Positions 1 through 11,500 of a stretch of 64,000 nucleotides of DNA are shown here, in pieces. The translations under genes were made by a program, and so were the position numbers. Source of the stretch: Liolophura sinensis (taxonomy: Eukaryota; Mollusca; Polyplacophora; Chitonida; Chitonidae); contig NC_088295.1 of the NCBI RefSeq assembly GCF_032854445.1, positions 51,137,385 through 51,201,384 on the forward strand, given 5' to 3'. The notes beneath the pieces were generated by a model that had not been told where the DNA came from, did no database searches, and saw only the letters and a list, made by a program, of their open reading frames with translations. The first letter of the stretch is position 1. Every line of letters begins with the position of its first letter.

Positions 1-255
1 CCATATCAATAAACAGGTGTTCTTCTACGAATGTTACGGTAAGTGTTCTTCCGGGAACGTTACGGTAAGTGGTCTTCAAAGAAAGTTACGAATTGTGGTC
101 TATAACGAATGTTACGGTTAGTGGTCTTCAGAGAAAGTTACGACAGGTTGTCTATAACGAACGTTGCAATATGTGGTCTACAAAGAACGTTGCAGTATTT
201 AAAGTGGTCCTCAACAAAGGCTATGACAAGTAGTCTTCAAGGGATGTTGCGTAAA
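1..255. repeat. Degenerate tandem repeat, about 28 to 30 bp unit
   Basis: Units alternate around gaatgttacggtaagtggtc and aaagttacgaattgtggtct. About eight diverged copies. The left edge is cut by the window. Confidence 0.7.
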
Positions 256-2016
256 GACTGTGCAAACGGACCCGCGATCGACTGCGACTGAACGCTTAAT
301 GTGACCATGCATGCATGGCGGGGAATTTAAAATCCCCTATTTCATATACACACTTGGGAACACAATGTAAATACGTGAGCATTGTAATAAATGATAAGTA
401 TCCGATATCTGTGTGAAGGACACACGAAGAGCACCACAGATAATCATGCCACGCTTAAATGCCAGATTTCAGATTTGACAGTCATTATAATCGAGTTCAT
501 ACGAGTTCCCTGCAGTCGCCATCGTGCATGCACCTTAAAATTTGAACTGGTTATTATTACGCATGCCTGTACAGTCAAATTAAATGAAACCACCGGGTAT
601 GAATTTCAAATAGAGTTGTGTCTTACTCGCATAGGTTTGTTTAGGAATTATATTACCACTGGCTAATTTTGAAACCATTGATATTACTGTCTAAAACGTA
701 GAAATAATATTTGTAAGTAGTTTATTATTACTTGGAGATTAAAATATATGTATCACGATATGCATTTTGGACGCATAGGACAGCACTATATATAAAAATA
801 GCACTACTGAACAACACTGTAAACAATAACACTATTGAACAGCACTGTAAGAAAATAACATTGCTGAACAGCACTAAAGGTGCAACGTTAGTAACTCTGT
901 GGCTAGTGTACTCTTCCGTCTCTTTGTTCACAGGTGATGCCTCGTCAGGTGATATATTTCACTATATACTCCGTAAATTTAATCAGCTTACCTGACATAA
1001 GGGGGGCGAAATCCAACCGTAAAGATACAAGCACGTGGACGATACAGATTACAACAGTAGCAGATGCACACCGAATCACTGGAAGATATATAACTGGTCA
1101 GGCAAGACACATTTTCCGTACGGTGATCATACACTGCTTCCACATCAACAACTTAACTTGTACTTCACGGTTATGCAGCAGAGAAGAGTGTGCAGTGCGG
1201 CCTGCCACGTGACCCACGCGCGCGTCCCTTAACAAACACACCTCAAATGGCCCGTGTCCTCGCTTGATTGTATTGATGTCGTGTGGTCCCGGAGAATGGA
1301 CGCTAGACCCGAGCGTGGGGCAGGTGCAGGCTTCATGTCTATTGTTGTCTACCGCTGAGGGTCTCCGGCACCATTAGCATAGACGGTTCGCTACACTGAT
1401 CCGCTTTCGGGATCTCCAGAGCCACACGTACAGTACTGTACACAGTCCCATCTGTCAGTATTATCAGCGTAAACGGGGAAAATGGACCTCGCCTTCTGAG
1501 GCGCTATATGTACACCACTGTTAACAGTAATATCATTCTGTGGATTTTTTTTTTAATGTATAAAAAATTCTACAAGCCTAAACATGAATACGTATTGTTT
1601 ATTTTTAGAAAATGGAAAAGCATGAGAAATCTATACATTAAAGTACTCAGTACCTGTGCATGTCTATGTATTGTCAGAAGTATATAAACAGAGAAGTTTG
1701 CCACTGTATATGATTTGCCATATGCGTGCCCAAGTGCACACTAACAGGTGCATAAAATCACCGTAACAGCCGATTTCCTGTTCCCTTTCACAGATAATTG
1801 CGTAGTGATGAATTTTGGTAAAAGCGGGAGTCGCTAGTTCGAATGACACCAAATGACCAGTAACATTAAACAAAACTATGTAGACATATATAATGAATGA
1901 TCCCTGACATGAACAAAAACGACTGACATGTAGAGATAGGGATGACGGGATATGTGGATGTCTTTATCCTGATGACCTCAGGGATGGGGATTAAGTGGTG
2001 AAGAAAGGCGAATGAT
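256..2016. other. Unassigned sequence
   Basis: No gene that I can support. 1200 to 1500 is less AT-rich with several CpG sites and is open on both strands over about 150 bp near 1390 to 1550 (see findings). The rest is AT-rich and unremarkable. Confidence 0.4.
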
Positions 2017-2024
2017 ATGTTGTA

Positions 2025-2165
2025 TCCATGTCATTTATGGGATGGTATCCATGTCATTTATGGTGATATTCATGTCATTTATGGTGATATCCGTGTCATT
2101 TCAGGTGATATCCAAGTCATTTCAGGTGATATCCCTGTCATATCCGTGTTATTTCAGGTGATGTC
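2025..2165. repeat. 21-bp tandem repeat
   Basis: About six copies of a unit like ttatggtgatatccatgtca, the later copies having ttcagg in place of ttatgg. Confidence 0.8.
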
Positions 2166-2694
2166 ACTGTCATTCTTATTATCATTTGTAGAATTGGGAT
2201 TTACATTGATGTAGAAAGATGAATGACAAGTGATATCGGCGTCACTCTGGATGTAAATTGACATCCACGGATGTCAAATTGGATGTAAAATATAAATTGG
2301 ATGTAAAAGAGAACCTGGACGTATTGATCAAGGCAACATAAGACTTCCAGTCATACATCACACATCACACTGTCGTCTCTGCTCTGGTTTTACTCTCTAT
2401 ATGATGTAGTCTTATGTGAATTCCGTTTCTTAGCATGGTTGATTACATCCATGATATCGGTGATAAATATTCTGTGTGACTTCTCATCATTTATCATCAA
2501 CTCTCAAGTCCCTGTCCTCTAATGAAGGGCCTTAATTAGCCCTGGTTATCAATTAACCAAATCAACCAAACCAACGCCAAAACTTTCTTTCGGGTACTCC
2601 AACGGATTATCCCGGACAAGCTGAGAGTTTCATGGAGACTGAGAAGTGAGTGATATCGTGCACAACAAGTTCCGCCGATATTTTAACCAAGGCA

Positions 2695-3527
2695 TTTGTC
2701 ACAACCCCTATTGAAATAAATTACCCATATTGAAACAATTACTTCAATAGGGGTTGCAGCCGCGACCTCTAATGAAATAATATTTCATTAGGGGTTGCAG
2801 TTGAAGCCCCAGTTGAAATATTTTTTCAAAAATACAGCAACCCCTCTTGAAACAATGTTGTTTCAATAAGCACTTTGTTTTACCTTTATGACCCTTATTG
2901 AAAGAAGGCGACTAGACACCAAATTATGATCGTTTGAATGTTCTACTCGTTAGTACTGTGTAAAGTTGTAATATTGCTAGGTTTGATATAAATATACTTT
3001 TTGGGGACAGGGAATGGGCAAGGATTAGGATATATGTAATACGGTCGAATATTCTTGTCCTACTTGAGGTACACAGCTCTGCGCCCAGAATTAGGGGAAA
3101 ATAGCCATTTCCTATTATAATCCATACTGGTTCTACTGTTCACCAAATTAAATATGAACTACCATAAAACAGGGCTTTCAGTAATATTTAAGCACCCTCC
3201 CCCCCCTCCCCAATGCCACTAACGCGTAGTGGAAAAATCAACAGCTCAAAATATTTGTAGAAAATAAAACAGTTTCTGATATTTTGAACACGTGATATTC
3301 TATCAGTTAGAGAGATAATGCCTTTGAAACTATAATATTACAATGGTGTGAAATATTTCAAATGGCGAGAAGAATATGCGCAAAAGTGCCTTATTGAAAT
3401 AAGTCTTCTTTACTTTAAAAGAAGTTGCAGTCGCAACGAAATATTATTTCGTTAGGAGTTGCGACTACAACCCCTATTGAAGTAATTGTTTCATTAGGGG
3501 TAATTTACTTCAACAGGGGTTGCGACA
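2695..3527. mobile_element. Foldback-type element with long terminal inverted repeats
   Basis: Roughly 100 bp at each end are inverted copies of each other. The left end runs caacccctattgaaataaat..., and the reverse complement of the right end reads caacccctgttgaagtaaat.... Each arm itself contains nested palindromes (taatgaaataatatttcatta). The interior is AT-rich without an ORF. A non-autonomous DNA transposon is the likely explanation. Confidence 0.65.
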
Positions 3528-3807
3528 TTTTGTTGGAAAAGTACAAGAAGAAAGAAGACGTCAGTGTCTTTGCAATCGACAATGACACATATACGCATTT
3601 GGTGGCTTCTAAAATGGAAAATATTGTAGGGTATCCGCGTCTTCTTCAAAGTAGCAAGATCACCTCGTTAATCAGGTTTTCTTAGTTCAAAGAAGTAAAG
3701 CCTCCATCGACCATCAACTCACAACCGTCTGGAACTTTAACATAACCGATCATAAGGTCATCTGACAGGAGATCATAAGGTCATCTGACAAGAATGAATC
3801 AGTTTTG

Positions 3808-4052
3808 GGGGGCCTCCGTGGCTCAGTTGGTTAGCACCCTAGATCAGCGTAATGACCCAGGAGCCTCTCACCAAAGCGGTCGCTGCGAGTTCAAGTCCAG
3901 CTCATGCTGGCTTCCTCTTCGGCCGTAAGTGGGAAGGTCTTGCAGCAACCTGCGGATGGTCGTGGTTTCCCCCGGGTTCTGCCCGGTTTCCACCCACCAT
4001 AATATTCTTGAGTACGGCGTAAAACACCAATCAAATAAATAATAAATAAATA
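3808..4052 (+). mobile_element. tRNA-derived SINE, full-length, copy 1
   Basis: Starts ggcctccgtggctcagttgg (tRNA-like A box) with ttcaagtcc as B box, then a conserved body, and ends in gtaaaacaccaatcaaataa plus AAATA repeats. Same family as nine or more other pieces in the window. It resembles the molluscan V-SINE/RUDI type, from memory. Confidence 0.9.
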
Positions 4053-5608
4053 ATCAGTTTTTGGCCAAGGGATATTAACGTTGGACGAAGGAGTTCAAAC
4101 TAGTGGAAGTGAGATCTTCTCGTGGCTTATCATTTTCCGCCTTTTTGCTTCACTACACTCCAAACTGGTATTTGATTGAAATAGAGCCAAGATGCGGGTC
4201 ATAAATCACGTGTACTCGCGTGGCACCACGACCTCATATAAGTGTTCGCGGAGTAATCTCAAATTCATTTTCAACCAATTGGTTCTCCTGATCTCTGAAT
4301 TAAAGCATGTCCGCCAATCAGTACACGTCTCCTTCACAGGGTTGCCCTGATCCGGGAAAGCGGGAGAAGCTTGTACGGGTACATCCATACTCAGAATGCC
4401 ATGTTAATCTGATTTGGTGGTTTAAGTCATCGTCCAGTCTGTCTTTGCCAGATAGGGACAGGTGAGCAGCACAATACTTGTTTCTGAGTACTTGGCATGT
4501 CCACAACTCGCCACTATGGTGGGTGTATGAGTTTGCATACACGTCACCTTTGCTTTGATCTTACACACAAAGAGACTAACGAATGTTTTTTTTTTTTTTT
4601 TTTTTTACTTTTTATCGAAGAAAGATTCATTTCTCTCCAATCGGTTTTTAACGTCCTGGAATACGCGATCCATTTCTTGCAAGTTTTCACCATGGATATC
4701 TGCCTCGAATTCGTTCGTGGCCATTTGTTCTCCAATTTGACTTGTTTCAGGGCTCCTACATCCTTTCAATAACAACGCTAGTTGAATTTTGAGCCAAGAT
4801 TCCAGGTTCATTCTGGACGTCTTGAAGATCACAAGATGTTGCCATTCGCCTTGAAGAATGTAAACATGTGTATGTGTTACAATTACATACTCTATTTCAA
4901 CGGGTTGGTCCACATCGATTCAGTTCTTTGGTTCTGTCGCACAAAGGTTAGTCTCCAGTAACGAGCAAGTGTTTTGTAAAGATGCTTTGTAATTTTATAA
5001 GGGAATACTAATAGTTCTCATTGTCCACGCTGCCAAAGGACACACTGAGTCGCGTGAAAAACTGTTCTTTCCGTCAACACGACGTCAAATGATGCCAAGA
5101 TCAACCTCAAAAGGCACATATACAAGAAACCGCATTGTTTAAATTGTTGGAAATATTTGTGTGTTCATCATTCCTTTACTCTTTAGGCTCACATTATAAC
5201 AATTTTATATCTTCAGAGGAATGTTGAACAAAAATAAACCAAATGTCTGAAAAGCGATTAAATGGTGCTTTTGGACACTTTTTTTTTTGTTTTTAAAATT
5301 TTTTATACTACCGGTCAAAGTCAAACTCCAGTACTGTCGCACAGGACCACGCCAACGTGCTCTGTTTGTATCAGAAAGATACCATGAAATGATAAAACGA
5401 GCCTGTTGGCTGGCTGACTATAATGACCAAGAGCTAACCACATAGCGATTATATGACAATTGTGCTGGGTTATCTTTCACTTTTTACTATAGAATTATAT
5501 TCTTGAAGCTCAAACGTCCATAATCGTTTCTGTATGACGGCTTACAAAGCATTTACCTCAACAAAATGTATTCAAAATATCAGAGCACATCATCACATAT
5601 TATCTCAG
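4053..5608. other. Unassigned sequence with an ORF followed by poly(A) on the minus strand
   Basis: On the minus strand an open stretch from about 4913 ends ESFFDKK and stop, followed immediately by about 22 A residues (4582 to 4604 on the plus strand are T). This could be a degenerate retrocopy. Nothing else stands out. Confidence 0.4.
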
Positions 5609-5618
5609 CAGACATGTT

Positions 5619-5899
5619 TAGAGGGCTTCTGTGGCTCAGTCGGTTAGCGCGCTAGCGCAGCGTAGTGACCCAGAAGCATCTCACCAATGCGGTCGCTGTG
5701 AATTTAAGTCCAATTCTACTGGCTTCCTCTCCGGCCGTACGTGGGAAGGTCTTCCAGTAACCTGCGGATGGCCATGGGCTTCCCCCGTGCTCTGCCTGGT
5801 TTCCACCCACCATAATACTGGTCGCCGTCGTATAAGTGAAATATTCTTAAGTACGGTGTAAAACACCAATCAAATAATAATAATAATAAAATAAATAAG
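5619..5899 (+). mobile_element. tRNA-derived SINE, full-length, copy 2
   Basis: Full head, body and aataataataa tail. Flanked by a 10-bp target-site duplication, cagacatgtt on the left and caggcatgtt on the right, with one mismatch. Confidence 0.92.
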
Positions 5900-5909
5900 C
5901 AGGCATGTT

Positions 5910-7909
5910 CAATGTCAACGCTCATTTCGTTTTAGTAAAAGCCAGCTTTATGAATGAAGAATATCGGGTAAAATTCCCTAAATCATCTCGAGGATCATGC
6001 AGTCAGCCGGCGGGGAAATTACCATTACGTGACGATCGCTTTTGGGTGATGGGGTTTTCGTCACTCAACCAGTGTGCATTTGAGAACATACCACTTATCC
6101 CTCATGTACCGTACACAACTTCACCTTACCCCAACACTTATTTCAAATCTTTTTCGAATGCATCTCTGTTGCTCTGAGCTCGTAACACATCCGCAGTCTG
6201 TAAGACTATTCAAATATGCATATGATTGTGCCAAAGTAAATATCGTCTTGTACGCATTAGGGCTGTGATATGCATCACAATATACAGAATGAAGAAATGA
6301 TTATGGCTTAACGCCACAACGGCAATATTTCAACCCTATTTAGATAACACTTTACAGATGAGCAAACGAGTGAAGGAAGATATAGAATCACCAGTGTTGT
6401 AAAGAATATACTAATTCCTCAACCTTTACGCTGAAACTTGCAGTGCATCGCATACCGCTTTTTAATTGGATTTTGAAGACAAAACTACATTACAGGGCTG
6501 CAGAAAAAGTATAGTTTTTTCAGCCTACAGAATATTATTCCTCCAGAACATGCTTGAATGAACATCTTGCAAACATGCGACAAGGGTGAAGAACTACGGG
6601 AGCTGCATTATTTGAAAATTTCTTCACTGGCATGATTGCTGTTTTATGCCATATAAAGTTGAGGATGATGGATGGAGAAAACTGCCATCAGATAGGATGA
6701 AGGCACGCTTTACACACCATCTCGTAAAGACAAAGTCACTTGAACATCAGTGTTGGGAAAGCTGTAACATGTTTTTCTTTCACAAGCAACAAAACATTCG
6801 TTCTTTAACTCTTTAAACTGTACACATGAGCATTCTTCCATATTTCAACACCTTGATGGAAATGTAAATGAAGAATTTCTGAGTTAACTTTCTGTAGCAC
6901 TAAAATCCATGACTTTCTTCACACCAGGCCCTTCCTTTTAACCGAGTCAATTAACTAATAACAGCTTAGTTGGTAAAGTAATAGGGAGAAAAACTACAAC
7001 AGCAATCAGATAATCTACTGAAAAATGTCAATGTTATCGTTGCCTTGTTGCAACACCACTCTAGATAAGATTATTATGAATTTTATCATTCTGTCTGGTC
7101 TTATCCAGCCATTAAGTCCCCTGGCATCTCATTCTTAAAGTTTACAGCCAATTTTTGAGAGCGTAAGCAATTTGAAGAAGAAATGATAATGGAAATTTAC
7201 GTCACAGTTAATTGGCACCTTAAACTTCTCTTAACACACATGCATATACTGATACAAATGAGCAATAAATTATCACACTTTCAAGAAGAAGGCATTACCA
7301 ACAGGACACATTGTCAGCATAGTTATATGTGTACATAAGGTACCTAAAGGTACCACTTTACCGTTGACACAAATGAAGATAACATTTCTTACCATAAATA
7401 AGGACTGGTAATTGTGGCCAAATACGCCATTTGATTTTTAAACAGTATACAATTCTTAAAAGATCAAAAGGATAGCATGCAAGCATGTATAAAACTTCAT
7501 GTAACACCTGTTAAAGGCTATTTATCAGTTTCTAAGAAAGGGAGACAAATATCAGCAACAGTTTAGTCCTGCTCACTTTGCACTTTCTTCGAAAACCACA
7601 CACTTTGTTTACAAAAAAATTATACAATGAGAACAACAAAATATGACACAGTTCCTAGAAAAATATATGATCTGTCTACACAAGAATAGATGTAACAGAA
7701 ATAAACAAATAAATTTCTCATTCTGAAAAATATAGCACTTATTAACATTGCCAAAAATATACATGGTTTTATATACATAAACTCTGAGCAGTAGTACATC
7801 GTCCATGATAAAAAATATTTATAACATTTAAAGTATGAAACACCATAGATTTCGGTTATGGTGACTCTTTCCTCTGATAGACCATGGGATTGAAATATTG
7901 ACCTACTGT
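5910..7909. other. Unassigned AT-rich sequence
   Basis: No gene seen. A 50-bp stretch near 6550 to 6600 (tgcttgaatgaacatcttgc) has a diverged match near 34347 to 34400, so part of this is a dispersed repeat. Near 6300 a short stretch (acgccacaacggcaatattt) resembles 47310 to 47330. Confidence 0.4.
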
Positions 7910-8482
7910 TAAATCTGAATATTACAACCGTTTTATTATTCATAACTTTGCACACACAAGCATGAATATTTACTAGACATGATAATAAAGCCAATGTGTA
8001 ATCTCTTTCCGTAATTAAGCTGAAACTGCTGTGATCCATCTCTTTAGGCTGTGACACCCACTTGATTTGGATACTATTTGGCATACTTTAGCCATGTACC
8101 TTGTCTGAGGTCATTCATTTGATGGAACTAACTAGTCTCTCATGATCACTTTGTGAATCAACATATCAAACATTTTCAAACATCTAGATGATAGGGACAG
8201 GAAGACAAAGTCACATTTTTGACTTCTGAATCCTTAGGTTTTTTATGAATCCCTTTCCACAAATGAATTGCCAACAATCTCATCCCTGTACATGTATGGC
8301 AACAAAATCACTTTCAGCATTGAAAAAAAAGAGCAAAAAATCTGCTTCATCCAACAAAGCTAAGAGCATAACCTAAACATCAGTTTTTAAATGTTCATTG
8401 ATTTCTATGGTTTTTTGTTCTCAGAAGGCGATCCAACAAGTGTTGAGCAAATCCATGGGAAACACTTGGAATGAAGCTGAAG
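7910..8482 (-). other. Probable 3'UTR
   Basis: AT-rich sequence downstream of the stop with no convincing exon. An AATAAA on the minus strand is at 7932 to 7937, so the transcript could end near 7915. This is inference from position and signal only. Confidence 0.35.
7932..7937 (-). promoter_or_regulatory. Candidate polyadenylation signal AATAAA
   Basis: First exact minus-strand AATAAA found downstream of the stop codon candidates. In AT-rich DNA the hexamer is common by chance. Confidence 0.3.
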
Positions 8483-8541
8483 TTAGAGTTCTTGAGTGTC
8501 TCTCACATTTTCGTCAGTCCCATATGCTGCCCTCGGACCAT
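8483..8541 (-). CDS. e54: last exon with stop codon (reading frame uncertain)
   Basis: A strong acceptor (TTTGCAG) precedes a short open stretch. Joined to e53 in phase 0 it reads MVRGQHMGLTKM then stop (ending at 8503). In phase 1 it reads DGPRAAYGTDENVRDTQEL then stop at 8483, which looks more protein-like but needs an exon I could not find. Joined directly to e52 (skipping e53) it reads KWSEGSIWD then stop. In any frame the tail is short. 3'UTR probably follows to lower coordinates. Confidence 0.5.
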
Positions 8542-11500
8542 CTGCAAATCAAAACAGAAATATGATCAGGACTTTAAAAATCATCATAAACAAGACTTCT
8601 TCCTATTATAAAAATCTTCAAAGCCATTTTAATATTTACATCTTGCCATGTAACCCCTGATATTAATCAAAGCACTTTGACATGTTTTTGTCAGTAGAAT
8701 ATAATTATGAGTATTTATCTGAATTTCCAAAGCTAACAAATAAGTTACAGCCTAGTCAGTATATGAGGAAAAGAAAACTGTGTGATGTTGTGTGATGTAA
8801 AGTGAGCTTCTCTTTCCTGCTAAAAACAATTTACACAGCATTGCATAATTTAAGCTACCATTAACTTTGGATGAGATATTTTGAGCTAGAATTCAGGTTG
8901 TATGGATCTGACTGTAAGCTGGTAAAGATATACAACAGACAGGCAGTGAGAAATTAAGATATTTTTCACAGATGCAGATTCAGTTAGTCCTCTATCTACA
9001 GTTAGTGATCTTTTCTGTCTATGTTTAACACACTGATACATGTGCACATATAAACACATCTGCACGTTACTCAAGTAGCCAATTCGTTATCCAAACCCAA
9101 ACAAATGAATTAGTACATTTACTTGCTTTTTCATATCATTGAATGCTGTTTTATACTCAAGAGTATTTATTTATTTGTTTATTTGATTGGTGTTTTACGC
9201 CGTACTCAAGAATATTCACTTATACGACGGCGGCCAGTATTATGGTGGGTGGAAACCGGGCAGAGCCTGGGGGAAAACCACGACCATCCGCAGGTTGCTG
9301 ACAGACCTTCCCACTTACAGCCGGAGAGGAAGCCAGCATGAGCTGGACTTGAACTCACAACGACCGCATTGGTGAGAGACTCCTGGGTCATTAAGCTGCG
9401 CTAGCGCGCTAACCAACTGAGCCACAGAGGCCTACTCAAGAGTACATCCAGCACATATACATATATATATACAGCTGTCTGGTTTACAGGAAGATAAATC
9501 CTCTCAGGGTCATATTTTAAACAGCCACTTGTAATACCTAAACAGACATACAAGATTAATACAGATAAACTAGTGAGAGCTGGTCAATAGCATACATATA
9601 ATCATCAAAGGGCTTAAGCGGACAGCTCAGTTCAAAGATGCTTCCCAGGGTGGCGTTCACATATATACCAGAAGTTGGGAGAATAACGCTACAGTTTATA
9701 AATGATGCATGCTTTGTGTCATCCAAACAAACTACCAAAACAATTCATAAGTAAAGGTAGTGTTTCTGTTTTGACTGGAAAAGACAAAAAAACATGTTAG
9801 ATTTGCTCCATTTGCATACAAGCGTAGGCTGTGAACTTTTATGCAATTCTCCAAACTTTTCTTATCTGTGCAAGCGCCCCCAAGCGGAAATTCCCTGAAT
9901 GAGGAACCCGCTTAAGGCATACAGCAATAGTTTCCATCAATAAAATACAAAACAGACCACGGAAGTCTACTGAAGGGTCCTTATTAACCTAACAGTTACA
10001 TATCTCATGTACAATGTAGATGTTCACATACATGCACTAATCTGAGGTGTGTTTAATCATCCTACAGCAGAGAATCCTCCTTTTGTCATCGCAAATGTAT
10101 GTGGATGATGGACATGACTCTAGCAATAACACTGGAGAACAATATATCTGAACTGTGAAATATATCTGAAACTGTGAAGATGGCTGCACCAGCCATTTAG
10201 CTGTACACACAGCTCTAATGTAATCGCAGCTGTCCGCTCATTGATGTGATACCACTGTCCAAGTGTGAATGCAATTGGTTAAAGTACTCAACTTTTTGTT
10301 GGGAAACCAAGATGGCTGTAGGGGGTATCCTGTTTTTACGCACATATATGAAGCTGAAAACCTAGCCTGTCATTTTCTTTGATGATGTCATACCACTATT
10401 CAAGACTTTTGGACATTCGCCAGGACAATGTTATAAATGACTAGAAACCAAAGATCCTCGCAGTGCACACATTTTTTTCATGCACACGTCTGATAACCAA
10501 TCCTAGTCGACCTAGCTTTCATTTATGTCACTCGACTGTCCAAGAAGACAAGATTATTGAAGACAAGCGGTCACAATGTCGAATTATTGCTCAGACAAAG
10601 TCCAGGCAGTCGCATTGTTTTCAGTTGATGACACAAACTTCATCTATATGTACTCATGATAAGACTGTTAACACTATTTAACTCTTAACTCTATAGTTTT
10701 ATAGTTTGGCTGTTGCCAACAATCTGGAAACAAAACCCTACTGAGTATACACATTTGAAAAATTTCAGCCAGCAACACTGACAGCCACGCAAATTCTGTA
10801 AAAGTGATCATAGTTTTGAGTTCATATGATGAGATGTTTATGACCACACTGAATTATGCTAAATGTTTGTTTTTCAAAGAAACAACTGCCCATAAAAATG
10901 CTACATGCTGAAGAGATTTAAGTGCTGTCTGATTATACTAAATTATAATGAACCGTCTGAGTTCAAAAACACTGTGAGTCTATGGTGTATATAGCACACC
11001 TGTTTGCACACACACAATTTATTAGTCACAATCATTATACTTGTAGAACGGAAAACAGGTACAAAAGTTAGTGGACAGAAACTGCAAGATTACCGTATCA
11101 TGACCATCGTTAAGTTCCCCTTTTACTAATCGGCCTTCCTTTTGCCTGCAATGAGCATTGATGATATACACATCATAGAAAACAGATAGGGAAGAAGCAA
11201 AAGAACTTTAAAAATACACAGATTACTTTCAGAATCAACCTGATAAGACTAGATATGTATGTATGTGGATGTATAACTGGAAAGAAGATTGATTGTCCAT
11301 GCATGGAACAAGTCCAACACTTAACGTGGTGAAGAAAACCTGCAACTGAATTTCAGTCAGGAGAGGAGTAGGGAGTGAATTTACTTTCACAACTCTTGCA
11401 TTGTTTATAGTATTATACAATGCTTTAACCGAAACAACTGCAGAGCTATTTCAGATTTTGCCCTAAAGAAGATAGGCACACTCAAAACATTTTTAGCTGT

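Noticed and set aside
3808-3900. tRNA gene
   Set aside because: The tRNA-like A and B boxes belong to SINE heads; the rest does not fold as a tRNA and the copies carry SINE bodies.
5631-5861. ORFs such as MAQSVSALAQRSD in several places
   Set aside because: These are translations of SINE copies, not genes.
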